A DNA stretch of 64,000 nt, from the NCBI RefSeq assembly GCF_008107725.1, contig NZ_VIRN01000037.1:186001-250000 (forward strand), given 5' to 3'. The position numbers were made by a program, and so were the translations under genes. Source of the stretch: Marinobacter sp. BW6. Its GTDB lineage: Bacteria; Pseudomonadota; Gammaproteobacteria; Pseudomonadales; Oleiphilaceae. Below the pieces are notes generated by a model, which was not told the origin of the DNA, did not search any database, and saw nothing but the letters and a program-made list of their open reading frames with translations. This document shows, in pieces, positions 30,647-38,925 of the stretch. Within the stretch, counting starts at the first letter, position 1. Every line of letters begins with the position of its first letter.

Positions 30647-31597
30647 TTACTCTTTTTCCAGGAATTGTCTAATGGCTGTAACAACCGGCCGGGTCTCTCC
30701 ATCAAGATGGCAATGGTGACCGCCCGGTACTTTCACAATCTGGAGGTTGGCGATAGCTTCTGCCCGTCTATCCAGATCCTTTCTGTACGACAAAAGACCC
30801 TGATCGGCTCTGACAAAAAGTACACGGGTTTCGATAGCGGCGAGAGACGCCAACACCTGCTCTTCGGTCATCATCAGCGGTGACGGGTGCCGCAGCCGGG
30901 GATCGGTCTGCCAGACAAAGCCATCCCCCTGAGGCTTCATATTGCGTGGAATAAGCGTCAGCGCTGCTTCAGGGCTGAGCGGGCTCAGTCCGCCCTCTCG
31001 CGCCTTGGCTGCAGTGGGTATGTCCGGATAGACAACTTGACGACCGGAGCCGGCAATGCGTTTTTTAATGGCCTTTCGAAGCTGGGGAATGGTTTCCTTG
31101 ACCGGACGACTCAGGGCGCCCAGGCTGTCGATCATCACCAGATTTCGAATTCGCTCAGGAAAAGCCGCCGCGTAGAGGGCGCCGACAATACCCCCGAGCG
31201 AGTGGCCTACCAGATTAATCCTGCCATCCGGCGTTTCCTGGAAATAGCGCTCAACCAGCTCGGCCAAGTCCGCAACATAATCCATTAAAAGATAGCTCTG
31301 GCCCTCGGGTCGATGGCCGGAGTGGCCATGGCCAGCAAAATCCAGTGCATAAACGGGCCCCAGAGGCGTCAGTTCCGGTGCCAGCCTTACAAACGTCAGG
31401 CTATTATCAAGCCAGCCATGCAGCATGATGATCGGAGTGTTGTCCTGGCTACCAGAAGCCGCTGGCCAACTGAGTCCGGCCAGGGTGATGTGGCGGAGCT
31501 TCCAATCGGACTCCCGGAATGACGGCGCGGCCCCATCGATGCCACCGCCTTCTATCCCACTCCCTGAAGCCTCCGTAGGCATCGACATATCGTTCAT
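30647..31597 (-). CDS. alpha/beta-fold hydrolase
   Basis: A 316-residue hydrolase with HGWLDNS (oxyanion region), nucleophile S133 in GHSLGGIVGALYA and a C-terminal histidine in PGGHHCHLDGE. A poorly conserved polar leader of about 30 residues precedes the fold. GGAG lies 5 bases before the ATG. It is between pilZ and the DUF4892 gene in one minus-strand run. It resembles esterases or lipases with small ester substrates; the substrate is unknown. Confidence 0.88.
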   Translation of the reverse strand: MNDMSMPTEASGSGIEGGGIDGAAPSFRESDWKLRHITLAGLSWPAASGSQDNTPIIMLHGWLDNSLTFVRLAPELTPLGPVYALDFAGHGHSGHRPEGQSYLLMDYVADLAELVERYFQETPDGRINLVGHSLGGIVGALYAAAFPERIRNLVMIDSLGALSRPVKETIPQLRKAIKKRIAGSGRQVVYPDIPTAAKAREGGLSPLSPEAALTLIPRNMKPQGDGFVWQTDPRLRHPSPLMMTEEQVLASLAAIETRVLFVRADQGLLSYRKDLDRRAEAIANLQIVKVPGGHHCHLDGETRPVVTAIRQFLEKE

Positions 31598-31610
31598 CCA
31601 GGCTCCACCT

Positions 31611-31961
31611 TCACATGGTGTGGGTTGGGCGATCGGAACTCAGCGAGCCTGCCAGGTAGGATTCAATCTTGGTACGTGCGGTTTCATCGTCACCATTGAA
31701 CTGGACGCCGATACCCGCTGCGCGGTTGCCTTGAGCACCCTTGGGTGTTATCCATATCACCTTGCCGGCAACCGGAATCTTCTCCGGTTCGTCCATCAGG
31801 TTAAGAAGCAGGAAAACCTCGTCGCCCAGTTGGTACTGTTTCTGCGTCGGGATGAACAGGCCACCCTGGCGGATATAAGGCATGTATGCAGCGTAGAGCA
31901 CTGCTTTGTCCTTGATTGTCAGGGTGAGTATGCCACTGCGCGCACCAAATCCTGGCCCCAT
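31611..31961 (-). CDS. pilZ: type IV pilus protein PilZ
   Basis: PilZ is needed for type IV pilus assembly and twitching in Pseudomonas. This protein matches that family closely (ILTLTIKDKAVLYAAYMPY, GGLFIPT, VIWITPKGAQGNRAAGIGVQF, DRPTHTM). It lacks the RxxxR motif that binds cyclic di-GMP in other PilZ domains, as is known for the founding protein. The frame opens with GTG at 31970, but ATG at 31961 has AAAGG 8 bases upstream and is the better start (116 residues). holB-pilZ order is conserved. Confidence 0.93.
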   Translation of the reverse strand: MGPGFGARSGILTLTIKDKAVLYAAYMPYIRQGGLFIPTQKQYQLGDEVFLLLNLMDEPEKIPVAGKVIWITPKGAQGNRAAGIGVQFNGDDETARTKIESYLAGSLSSDRPTHTM

Positions 31962-32078
31962 AACTGACACCTTTCTCTTAGATCGTTTTGAACGTTTTTC
32001 GGGATCTGAAAATCCCTTTCATTCCGGAATCATAGCAGCTGTTGGCACCAAAGGCTCAATCCCGCGGGCAACGGCCAC

Positions 32079-33110
32079 CTATGCCGCCGGACGTTTGACT
32101 GGCATCAGCTTTTGCCAGGCGATCAGAAGCCGACTCGCCTCCAGCTCCGGACTGGCATTGTAAACGCCCGCTGCCCTTGAATCCTTTACCATATCGAGCA
32201 GTTCATGGGCCCGCCAGGCGGGGGTGGTTCTGGCCAGGAAACCGAGCATATCCGAGGCTTCGGTGTCCTGGGCATTGCCGCCCGCTATCAGGCGCGCCAG
32301 ATCCGCCGCCCAGGTTTCAAACAACCAAAGGGTATCTTCCAAACCTATCGACTTGAACGCCTTGGCGGCTTCACCCACCGGAATTCTGGATTTCATGAAT
32401 TCCTTGAAGCGCTCCAGAGCCGTATCCCGCAGACCGATAAAGTCGCCGGTTGCATAGTCCAGAGCCAGCCTCGGCGCGTTCCCTGCCAGCATCAAGGCTT
32501 TGGCCAGAACATCCGCAGACGGTTGCGCGTCTTCGGGAAGATCCCGAACACGACTCGTGAGCCACTGATTGGCCTCGTTGTTGGCGGGCACCGGAACAGT
32601 CAATGTCTGGCAGCGGGACCGAATGGTGGGCAGGACCGGACGCCCGCTTTCCTGTAACAGGATCAGGGTTACATCGGCCAGCGGCTCTTCCAGAGTCTTG
32701 AGCAACGCATTCGCCGCATTGATATTCAATTGATCCGCACGGTCAATGATCGCCACCTTGTGGTGTGCCACCTGCGGAGAAGCCACAGCGAAAGACGATA
32801 GCGCCCTCACCTGATCAACCTTAACCATGCGAGATTTTTCCGGCGAATAAACCCGGATATCGGGGTGGCTGGCAGCCGCCAGGAGTTCGCACTGCTTACA
32901 ATGGCCACAGGCGATTGGCTGGCCAGAATCCCGGTTCAGACGATTATCACACAGCAACAATCCGCCGACTGCCTCCGCCCAGGCACGCTTACCCACACCA
33001 CGCTCCCCCGCAAGGATAAGGGCGTGCGGGAGCCTGTCTTCTGCTACCCGGCTCTGGACGGTTTGCCAGGCGCGGCTGAGCCAGGGCATATCTTGGGCAA
33101 TATCAGTCAC
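32079..33110 (-). CDS. holB: DNA polymerase III delta' subunit
   Basis: Clamp-loader subunit. A P-loop-like GERGVGKR (35-42) is followed by a four-cysteine zinc site (C54, C68, C71, C74: ACGHCKQC), an IIDRADQLNINAANALLKTL segment (landmark ANALLKTLEEP) and LQESGRPVLPTIRSRC. Length 343 residues. The start is GTG at 33110, inside the last 8 bases of the transglutaminase gene. tmk, which often precedes holB, is not here. Confidence 0.93.
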   Translation of the reverse strand: MTDIAQDMPWLSRAWQTVQSRVAEDRLPHALILAGERGVGKRAWAEAVGGLLLCDNRLNRDSGQPIACGHCKQCELLAAASHPDIRVYSPEKSRMVKVDQVRALSSFAVASPQVAHHKVAIIDRADQLNINAANALLKTLEEPLADVTLILLQESGRPVLPTIRSRCQTLTVPVPANNEANQWLTSRVRDLPEDAQPSADVLAKALMLAGNAPRLALDYATGDFIGLRDTALERFKEFMKSRIPVGEAAKAFKSIGLEDTLWLFETWAADLARLIAGGNAQDTEASDMLGFLARTTPAWRAHELLDMVKDSRAAGVYNASPELEASRLLIAWQKLMPVKRPAA

Positions 33111-35184
33111 TGGATTTTCCTGTCCGGGTCCTGGATCTTCGCATTTGGCGCTTCCGTAGTTGACGCTTCATAGTGGCGAGCAGGCGGCGCATTCGCTTCA
33201 CCTGTTCACCGCCTTCTTCGTCTTGACCAGCGCTATAGTAATGGCTGTTAACCATACGGGCAAAAAGCCTGGCCGAATCTGCAGCATCCGGTTCCGCTTT
33301 CGCCAGGCGTGACGCCAGCACCGAAGGCGTTTCACCATGACGCACAGGCACCCCGGCACTGGCACACAGCCGGTGCCAGGTATCCACCACTCTCCGGAAC
33401 GCGTCTCGCCTTTCTCCCCGCCGCATCTGGAAGGCGGAAATCAGCCCGGCAATCAGTAAGCCGGCACCAACGATACCAGCTGTCATGTACCCCAGCTCAC
33501 GCATGCCGAAACCACCGGGCAGCCTGGACATCAGATCCATCTGACTCTGACCCTGGTAGCCCACGACCCAACGCTGCCACTGGTAATTGATGCGATCCAA
33601 CTGGAGGCTGGCCCATTGCACAAGGGGCACATCGGCATAACGCTGCGGCGAGGCCCAGTTGTTCTCCAGAAAGGATCCCTCCTCGGCCACTGCGTCTCTG
33701 AGCCCTGACTCAATCCGGTCCGGCGCGATGGCCGCCGTGGGATCGATCCTCACCCACCCTCGCCCATCAATATAGGCTTCTACCCACGCATGGGCGTCAT
33801 ACTGGCGCACGATCAGGTAATCGCCCCCTGCACCGCTTTCTCCACCCTGGTAGCCGACCACGACCCGCGAGGGAATACCGGCAGCCCGTAAAACGAACGT
33901 GGTTGCACCCGCGTAGTGGGCGCAGAAACCGCGTTTTGCGTCGAACAACAGGGAATCAATGCCATCATCGGGCATGGCCGGCGGCCTGAGCGTGTAGAAA
34001 TATTCCTGCTCGCGAAATCGCTCTAACAGCGTCCGAATTACCTGTTCGTCGCCCATGGTGCGGCGAAGCTCCCGGGCCAACTCCCGGGCTCTCGGGTTGC
34101 CTTCCCGGGGCAACTGCAGGTACCTCCGCAATTCAGCGGGGCTTTGTCTTTCAGCGGCTAAGGCCGCTTCCTCCAGCGCCAATCTATAACGCACAGGGCT
34201 GTCAGCCGGACGGCGAAAACGGAAAAGGTCGGCACTGTCTTCGAATACGTTATCCGAAACTGCCCTGGAGTTCTCAAGCGCGAACGCCCAGCGCTGATCG
34301 GTTGGCTCCAGAAGGATGTCGTACTGATTCGGTTCGAGCTCTCCTATGCCTCCGTCAACCGCAACCCGGCCCAGAGCGCGAAAACCCTCTCGCTGACCCT
34401 GGCGCCAGGTTTCCCCATCCAGATAGTCGAGAATCAGGCCTCGCCAATACCGGTCACGATAGGCAGGCATCTCGCCTCCGAACGTTACCCGGAAGGCTCG
34501 CTCACTGCTTTGGGCAAGATTGGAAATGTCGCCGGGCCTCATGGTGTCGCTGATGCCCGTACGAGCCTCACCTGATACCAGCGGCACGCTCCACAGAGGC
34601 GACATCCGCGGGAAAAACACAAACAGCAGGACCACAATCGGCAATGTCTTCAGAAACATCCAACCCAGTCTGCGCCAGCCAGACGCCATTCCCCCGGGTA
34701 AATCAGGCGCGTTCAGCACCTGCAAACCCACCAGCAGTAAAGCTATGCCGGTGAAGTTGACCAGTGCCCAGAGAATTTCCTGGTGAAACAGGAAATTCAC
34801 AGAGGCCAGATAGACAAGGATAAAGAAAAGGACATAGAAATCCCTGACTGACCGGGTTTCCAGCCATTTCAGACCCACCGCCAGCACGAAAAACGAGGCG
34901 GCGGTGTCCACCGTAAACCGCCCCTGAACCGTTGCGACATAAACACCAATCAGCACCAGCATGATCCCGGTGCGTAACAAGCGGCCCGGAAGCCTTACCC
35001 GCCCGTACTGCGCCAGCCATCGCCATGCGGCCAACACCGCACAGGCGGCGATCAGCCACAGGGGCAGACGGTCCCACTGGGGCGACAGTAACAGGGCAAA
35101 ACTGGCAATCAGCCAGAGCAAAGCTCGGGAAGGCAGATTGGTCGTTGTTCCTTCGTCCGACTCATTGCCTCTAAGGCGGTCCAT
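33103..35184 (-). CDS. TgpA-like membrane transglutaminase with DUF4129 tail
   Basis: About six N-terminal membrane helices (residues 20-190) precede a large periplasmic part. The transglutaminase core has Cys near 419 (RGFCAHYAGATTF), His near 463 (YDAHAWVEAY) and Asp near 481 (IDPTAAI). One more helix (GYMTAGIVGAGLLIAGLI) and a cytoplasmic DUF4129 tail (DAFRRVVDTWHRLCASAGV) follow. The Pseudomonas relative TgpA (PA2873) is essential. The real start is ATG at 35184, 5 bases after the DUF58 stop; the frame to 35313 only reads through the DUF58 gene. Length 693 residues. Confidence 0.92.
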   Translation of the reverse strand: MDRLRGNESDEGTTTNLPSRALLWLIASFALLLSPQWDRLPLWLIAACAVLAAWRWLAQYGRVRLPGRLLRTGIMLVLIGVYVATVQGRFTVDTAASFFVLAVGLKWLETRSVRDFYVLFFILVYLASVNFLFHQEILWALVNFTGIALLLVGLQVLNAPDLPGGMASGWRRLGWMFLKTLPIVVLLFVFFPRMSPLWSVPLVSGEARTGISDTMRPGDISNLAQSSERAFRVTFGGEMPAYRDRYWRGLILDYLDGETWRQGQREGFRALGRVAVDGGIGELEPNQYDILLEPTDQRWAFALENSRAVSDNVFEDSADLFRFRRPADSPVRYRLALEEAALAAERQSPAELRRYLQLPREGNPRARELARELRRTMGDEQVIRTLLERFREQEYFYTLRPPAMPDDGIDSLLFDAKRGFCAHYAGATTFVLRAAGIPSRVVVGYQGGESGAGGDYLIVRQYDAHAWVEAYIDGRGWVRIDPTAAIAPDRIESGLRDAVAEEGSFLENNWASPQRYADVPLVQWASLQLDRINYQWQRWVVGYQGQSQMDLMSRLPGGFGMRELGYMTAGIVGAGLLIAGLISAFQMRRGERRDAFRRVVDTWHRLCASAGVPVRHGETPSVLASRLAKAEPDAADSARLFARMVNSHYYSAGQDEEGGEQVKRMRRLLATMKRQLRKRQMRRSRTRTGKSSD

Positions 35185-35189
35185 TAAAC

Positions 35190-36224
35190 TCAAACCTGCC
35201 CCTCCGCAACCCGCGTGGAGTTTGCCTCTCTTGGTTTCTTTCGCGTTCCATGGGGCTCCGCCATCGCATCCCGCGGCCGTTCCTCTCCCCAGGTTGCCAA
35301 TACCCGGAGGCACCGGGCCGCATGGGCCGGACCGGAATCAGGCTCGATGATCTGCCCGGGAAGATTCAATCCAAAGCGCACTCCGCTGCGGCCGCGTTCG
35401 TTCACCAGGAACGCCAGGTAACTCAGCCGCAATTCATGATCCGCGCCCGGATAGGCATTAAAATCCAGCCAGTAGGGACTGCCCTGCTCACCCTCCCAGT
35501 CCGCAACCACCATTTGCCCGGTTCGTGCAAATCGCTTCCAGAGAACACGTTGGCTTAAGTCGCCTTCCCGCCACGGCCGGATATCAGCGTGATCATTGCC
35601 TTCAACGGATCTTGCATCTGCGGATTCTTCACCGTCCTCGACAGTGCTGAACGCTTCAGGTGCAGGGACCGGCCTTGGGAAGACCACACCGGCTGACACC
35701 GGCCGAACCCAGGACCAGGCTTTCAGGAGGCCGAACGGAAAACGGGTTTCAATACGGACCCGATCCGGGCGCAAATAGCCGCGATGAGCAGAATGAACCG
35801 GAAGCGTGACATCCAGCGCCTGGCCCGAATGGACGTGCACCGGTGCAAGACCCGATTCTTCGCAGGAAAGGAGGATGGCAATGGCGTCATCCCGGCCTGC
35901 CTTCAGACGAAATCGGAAGGGAACATCATCACCGGCAAAGCCCTCTCCCGGCTGAACCAGCGTGAGTTCAAGGCCAGACAGATTTCGATGAGTCTGGTGC
36001 ATCGCTCCAACAAACACCGCCCCTAGCAGAAAGGTACTCAGGTAAATCAGACTGTTCTGATAATTGATGCCGGTAAGAAGCATGATGACGAGTAACAGCC
36101 CGAATACAACGCCAGCGCCGGTCGGCAGAATGAAAATATTCTTCTGACTGAAGACCTGGAGATCGGATCGTGGAATCCGTCGATTAATCCAGCGCCGCCA
36201 TCGGTTTCTGACCGGATTTTTCAT
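35190..36224 (-). CDS. DUF58 domain protein
   Basis: Two N-terminal membrane helices (GVVFGLLLVIMLLTGI and a second near LIYLSTFLLGAVFVGAM) precede a soluble region with the DUF58 signature DIRPWREGDLSQRVLWKRFA. DUF58 proteins normally work with a MoxR AAA+ ATPase and TgpA-like transglutaminases. ATG at 36224 gives 344 residues (MKNPVRNRW); TTG at 36251 is an alternative, and neither has a strong Shine-Dalgarno. No moxR is next to it: the upstream neighbour is a divergent secreted protein. Confidence 0.88.
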   Translation of the reverse strand: MKNPVRNRWRRWINRRIPRSDLQVFSQKNIFILPTGAGVVFGLLLVIMLLTGINYQNSLIYLSTFLLGAVFVGAMHQTHRNLSGLELTLVQPGEGFAGDDVPFRFRLKAGRDDAIAILLSCEESGLAPVHVHSGQALDVTLPVHSAHRGYLRPDRVRIETRFPFGLLKAWSWVRPVSAGVVFPRPVPAPEAFSTVEDGEESADARSVEGNDHADIRPWREGDLSQRVLWKRFARTGQMVVADWEGEQGSPYWLDFNAYPGADHELRLSYLAFLVNERGRSGVRFGLNLPGQIIEPDSGPAHAARCLRVLATWGEERPRDAMAEPHGTRKKPREANSTRVAEGQV

Positions 36225-36413
36225 AGTGTCACTGAGGCCCTGCAACGCCAAAAAAGTTCATGGTATTCGAGCATGATTTTGCTGTGATTAGTAACAGTAC
36301 CGAAAAATCAAAGATTCTGATCACAATCCCGGATCTTCAAGCTTGAATTCCTGTCCTACAAACCGAATACTCGGCTCAGGGAGCGTATTTTTTAAACAAC
36401 AAGGGTCCAGATT

Positions 36414-37031
36414 ATGAAACGCCGACACCTGCTCACCAGCGCCATCAGCAGTCTTGTTGTTGCTTTACCTGCCTATGCTGGCGTTCAGACCATGACCTCA
36501 GACGAAATGGTGGAAACCTACGTTAAGGATTCCGCCGTTATTGTTGTGCCCAAAGAGCGTAAGAAATCCGACGCCGACCGGCAACGCATCCTGCGCTCCC
36601 TCACCATATCCCCAGGCGAACCGGTGCTGACCGAAGCGGAAGAAGAAGCCTACCGGGATGCCCTGCAAAGGTACGTTGATGAAGGCAAGACCGATGCTTT
36701 GGAAAACGCAGAAGAAGAATTTCTACGGCGCGCCCTGCTGCTGCCCCAGGAAGAAATCGCCCGGGCACAGCCGCCAGCTGAGTTTACCCCAACGATTCCA
36801 CCGATAATCTTCGGACAGCAGGCACAGATTCCGGAAGAGCCTTTTACACAGACGTTTCTTAACGATCAACTGGGGATTGGGTTTGACGGGCAAAATCTGA
36901 ATTTCAGCATTGGCAATCCGCCGGGGATTGATCAGATACAGGTTCCACAGGCGATTAATGAAGGGCCGGTTACTCTGACGCCGCGACCTGGTGGCGGGTT
37001 TGATCTTTCTATTGCGGTACCGGATCAATAG
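36414..37031 (+). CDS. secreted protein of unknown function
   Basis: 205 residues with a signal peptide (KRRHLLTSAISSLVVALPAYA, shown only as its core LLTSAISSLVVALPAYA). The mature part has a charged helical middle (about 60-120, rich in E, A, L and R) and a Pro/Gln/Asn-rich beta-like tail with repeats of GxxxNF and PxGID type. AAGGGTCC precedes the ATG. A strong terminator follows. I do not recognise the family. It sits next to two other exported proteins on the opposite strand. Confidence 0.85.
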   Translation: MKRRHLLTSAISSLVVALPAYAGVQTMTSDEMVETYVKDSAVIVVPKERKKSDADRQRILRSLTISPGEPVLTEAEEEAYRDALQRYVDEGKTDALENAEEEFLRRALLLPQEEIARAQPPAEFTPTIPPIIFGQQAQIPEEPFTQTFLNDQLGIGFDGQNLNFSIGNPPGIDQIQVPQAINEGPVTLTPRPGGGFDLSIAVPDQ

Positions 37032-37055
37032 CGCAGAATTCGTTGATCATATTTG

Positions 37056-37087
37056 AAAACGGCAGCCAGGATTGGCTGCCGTTTTTT
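37056..37087 (+). terminator. terminator of the 36414 gene
   Basis: A 13-bp stem (37056-37068 with 37073-37085, loop GGAT) followed by a T-run. It is about 25 bases after the stop codon. Confidence 0.92.
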
Positions 37088-37111
37088 ATTGGCGTGAGTT
37101 TTCCTCTAACC

Positions 37112-37141
37112 AATAAAAACGCCCCGCGGAGCGGGGCGTTT
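37112..37141 (-). terminator. terminator of the 37166 gene
   Basis: An 11-bp stem (37117-37127 with 37131-37141, loop of 3) with minus-strand T-run TTTTTATTG. It is about 25 bases after the stop and back-to-back with the plus-strand terminator at 37056. Confidence 0.92.
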
Positions 37142-37165
37142 CACCAACTTCGGTTTCAGGCCAAC

Positions 37166-37993
37166 TTACTGGTGACCGTAAACACGCATGGTGGTGTTGG
37201 TAACGGCGAGGTTGTCCATGCGGAAGGAACCGATAGACTCACCACCGATCTCAACAGCGCCGACACCAATGTCAGCTACGAACTGTGGAATGGTGATTTC
37301 GAGAGCATCGCCACCAGTTGCGGCAGATGTTCCTTTGCCAACAGTAATCTGAGCTTGCGCAAAAAGTCCTGCAGGTGTCGGAGCGCCACCACCAGCGGTC
37401 TCTTCGTAGAATGCAGCACCCATTACTGTCAAATCACGAACATTTACACCAAGGAAGTCAACATCCATATCCATATCAGTCACGTTGAAGCCAACGTTCA
37501 TGATCAGGTTATCAGTTGCAGTGTCGACGCGGATGTTAAGCAATCCGAGGTTACCCTCAATACCAATGTTGCTGGCCAACAGAGTAGTATCGCCAGAGCC
37601 ATCAGTAGCGTTGAGTGAGGCGGAACCCACACCAACGGCGTAGTCAATCGGCGCGCCCGAGATGCTATGAACGTCGATGAACGCATCACCATCCGCTTCC
37701 ACATCGATGTCGATCTGGAGATCATCCAGAAGACCGGCAACTCCAGTAACGTTGCCATCTACGTCACGCTCAACAGATCCGCCACCAATGTAGATGTCGG
37801 AAACTGAGAGGTAACCTTCGTCGGTGTAACGGAATTCGCCGATGCTGACTTCGGTTTCCAGTTCGATGGTCACACCAGCCTGACCGGTCACGTTGCCCAT
37901 TGCACTGTCGTCCAGTGCCTTCAGGTCAGCGTGAGCTGCAAACGGAGCTGCAGCAACGGCAGTAGCCAGTGCGAGTTTCTTCAGGCCTTTCAT
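37166..37993 (-). CDS. secreted beta-rich protein, DUF6160-like
   Basis: 275 residues with a signal peptide (MKGLKKLALATAVAAAPFAA) and then LKALDDSAMGNVTGQAGVTI, a start I associate with DUF6160/FilA-like proteins of Pseudomonas and Acinetobacter. The rest alternates short beta strands with Gly/Asp turns (IYIGGGSV, IGIEGNLGLLNIRVDT, MDMDVDFLGVNV) and has almost no cysteine, as in repetitive surface or pilus-like proteins. AAGGAG lies 6 bases before ATG 37993, which rules out the longer frame to 38032. The function is not known, and the family label is from memory. Confidence 0.8.
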   Translation of the reverse strand: MKGLKKLALATAVAAAPFAAHADLKALDDSAMGNVTGQAGVTIELETEVSIGEFRYTDEGYLSVSDIYIGGGSVERDVDGNVTGVAGLLDDLQIDIDVEADGDAFIDVHSISGAPIDYAVGVGSASLNATDGSGDTTLLASNIGIEGNLGLLNIRVDTATDNLIMNVGFNVTDMDMDVDFLGVNVRDLTVMGAAFYEETAGGGAPTPAGLFAQAQITVGKGTSAATGGDALEITIPQFVADIGVGAVEIGGESIGSFRMDNLAVTNTTMRVYGHQ

Positions 37994-38153
37994 AACGTTC
38001 TCCTTTACGGAACAAATTGTTTTTATTTCCATGCATGCAGACTGTTTGGTTTACTTTTGTATCTGCACGGCTACAGAGTACTTCAGAGGTAACAAAATGT
38101 TCCGTGACCACCTTCACAGTAAACAATAATTAGATTGTCGGACATTAACTTGT

Positions 38154-38705
38154 TTACTCTGCGGCTTCTTCATCAACGTTTATGTTAAAGATTTGCCTCT
38201 TCATATCCACGACGACTTGGTCGCCAAATCTAGCCTTGCCTTCCGTGATTGTGAATGGCACCAGTTGGGCTAGAGTTGGACCGAAAATATGCTCCATCTC
38301 GACAACCAGCACCTTTTCGGCATTCGCCTCTTTATTAGGATTGTCAGCCGTGTAGAAAATGGCAGTTGCACCAATCTTCCCTTTCTTCACGAGAGCGATA
38401 AGAGAACGACGCAGCACTTCAAGAGCAACATCGGCAGGCATTTCCTCGGCCTGCTTGATACGGATCGCCTTGGTCTTGTCGCCGGTATCCGTCACCACAG
38501 CAAACGGCTTTACGCCACCAGACAGTACAATTCGGTCTGAGAGGTTCTCGACGCCTTTTTGATACATTCGCTCAAACTGTTTCTGCACCATCTGTTTGAC
38601 CTCATCCTCGGTGGCACCTCCACTCTGCGCATACAACTCTCCCAAAGGCAGAATCAGAAAGATCAGAAACATTGTGGCCCGCACTGCCCTCGAAGTATTT
38701 TTCAT
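38154..38705 (-). CDS. exported protein of unknown function
   Basis: 183 residues with a signal peptide (cleavage near LYAQS). A helical region (DEVKQMVQKQFERMYQKG) is followed by an alpha/beta domain (DRIVLSGGVKPFAVVTDT, VLVVEMEHIFGP, DQVVVDMKRQIFNI). GGGAGAAAG precedes the ATG. It lies 160 bases upstream of the DUF6160-like gene on the same strand and may share its expression. No family recognised. Confidence 0.82.
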   Translation of the reverse strand: MKNTSRAVRATMFLIFLILPLGELYAQSGGATEDEVKQMVQKQFERMYQKGVENLSDRIVLSGGVKPFAVVTDTGDKTKAIRIKQAEEMPADVALEVLRRSLIALVKKGKIGATAIFYTADNPNKEANAEKVLVVEMEHIFGPTLAQLVPFTITEGKARFGDQVVVDMKRQIFNINVDEEAAE

Positions 38706-38925
38706 TAGCTTTCTCCCGTCTCATTCAAGGTTCGCCATCGGCTCATAACAGCAAACTCCTGATTTTTTTGTATTAAGAATGGCCGCCAAACTCAGTTAGA
38801 ATATCGGCTAGCGCCCCAAATTGGCGCCCAACTGGAACAGCCCCTCATTAGAGCAGCGGCTCAGCAAACGCGACAACGCCCGTTTTGTGTGCTGTTTATC
38901 ATTTCTCGAAGAATCCGGAGGGACC

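Noticed and set aside
31611-31961. PilZ protein as a cyclic di-GMP receptor
   Set aside because: The RxxxR and D/NxSxxG binding motifs are missing, as in the type IV pilus PilZ that does not bind the signal.
37043-37618. A 191-residue plus-strand frame over the two terminators
   Set aside because: It runs through two clear terminators and is antisense to the DUF6160-like gene.
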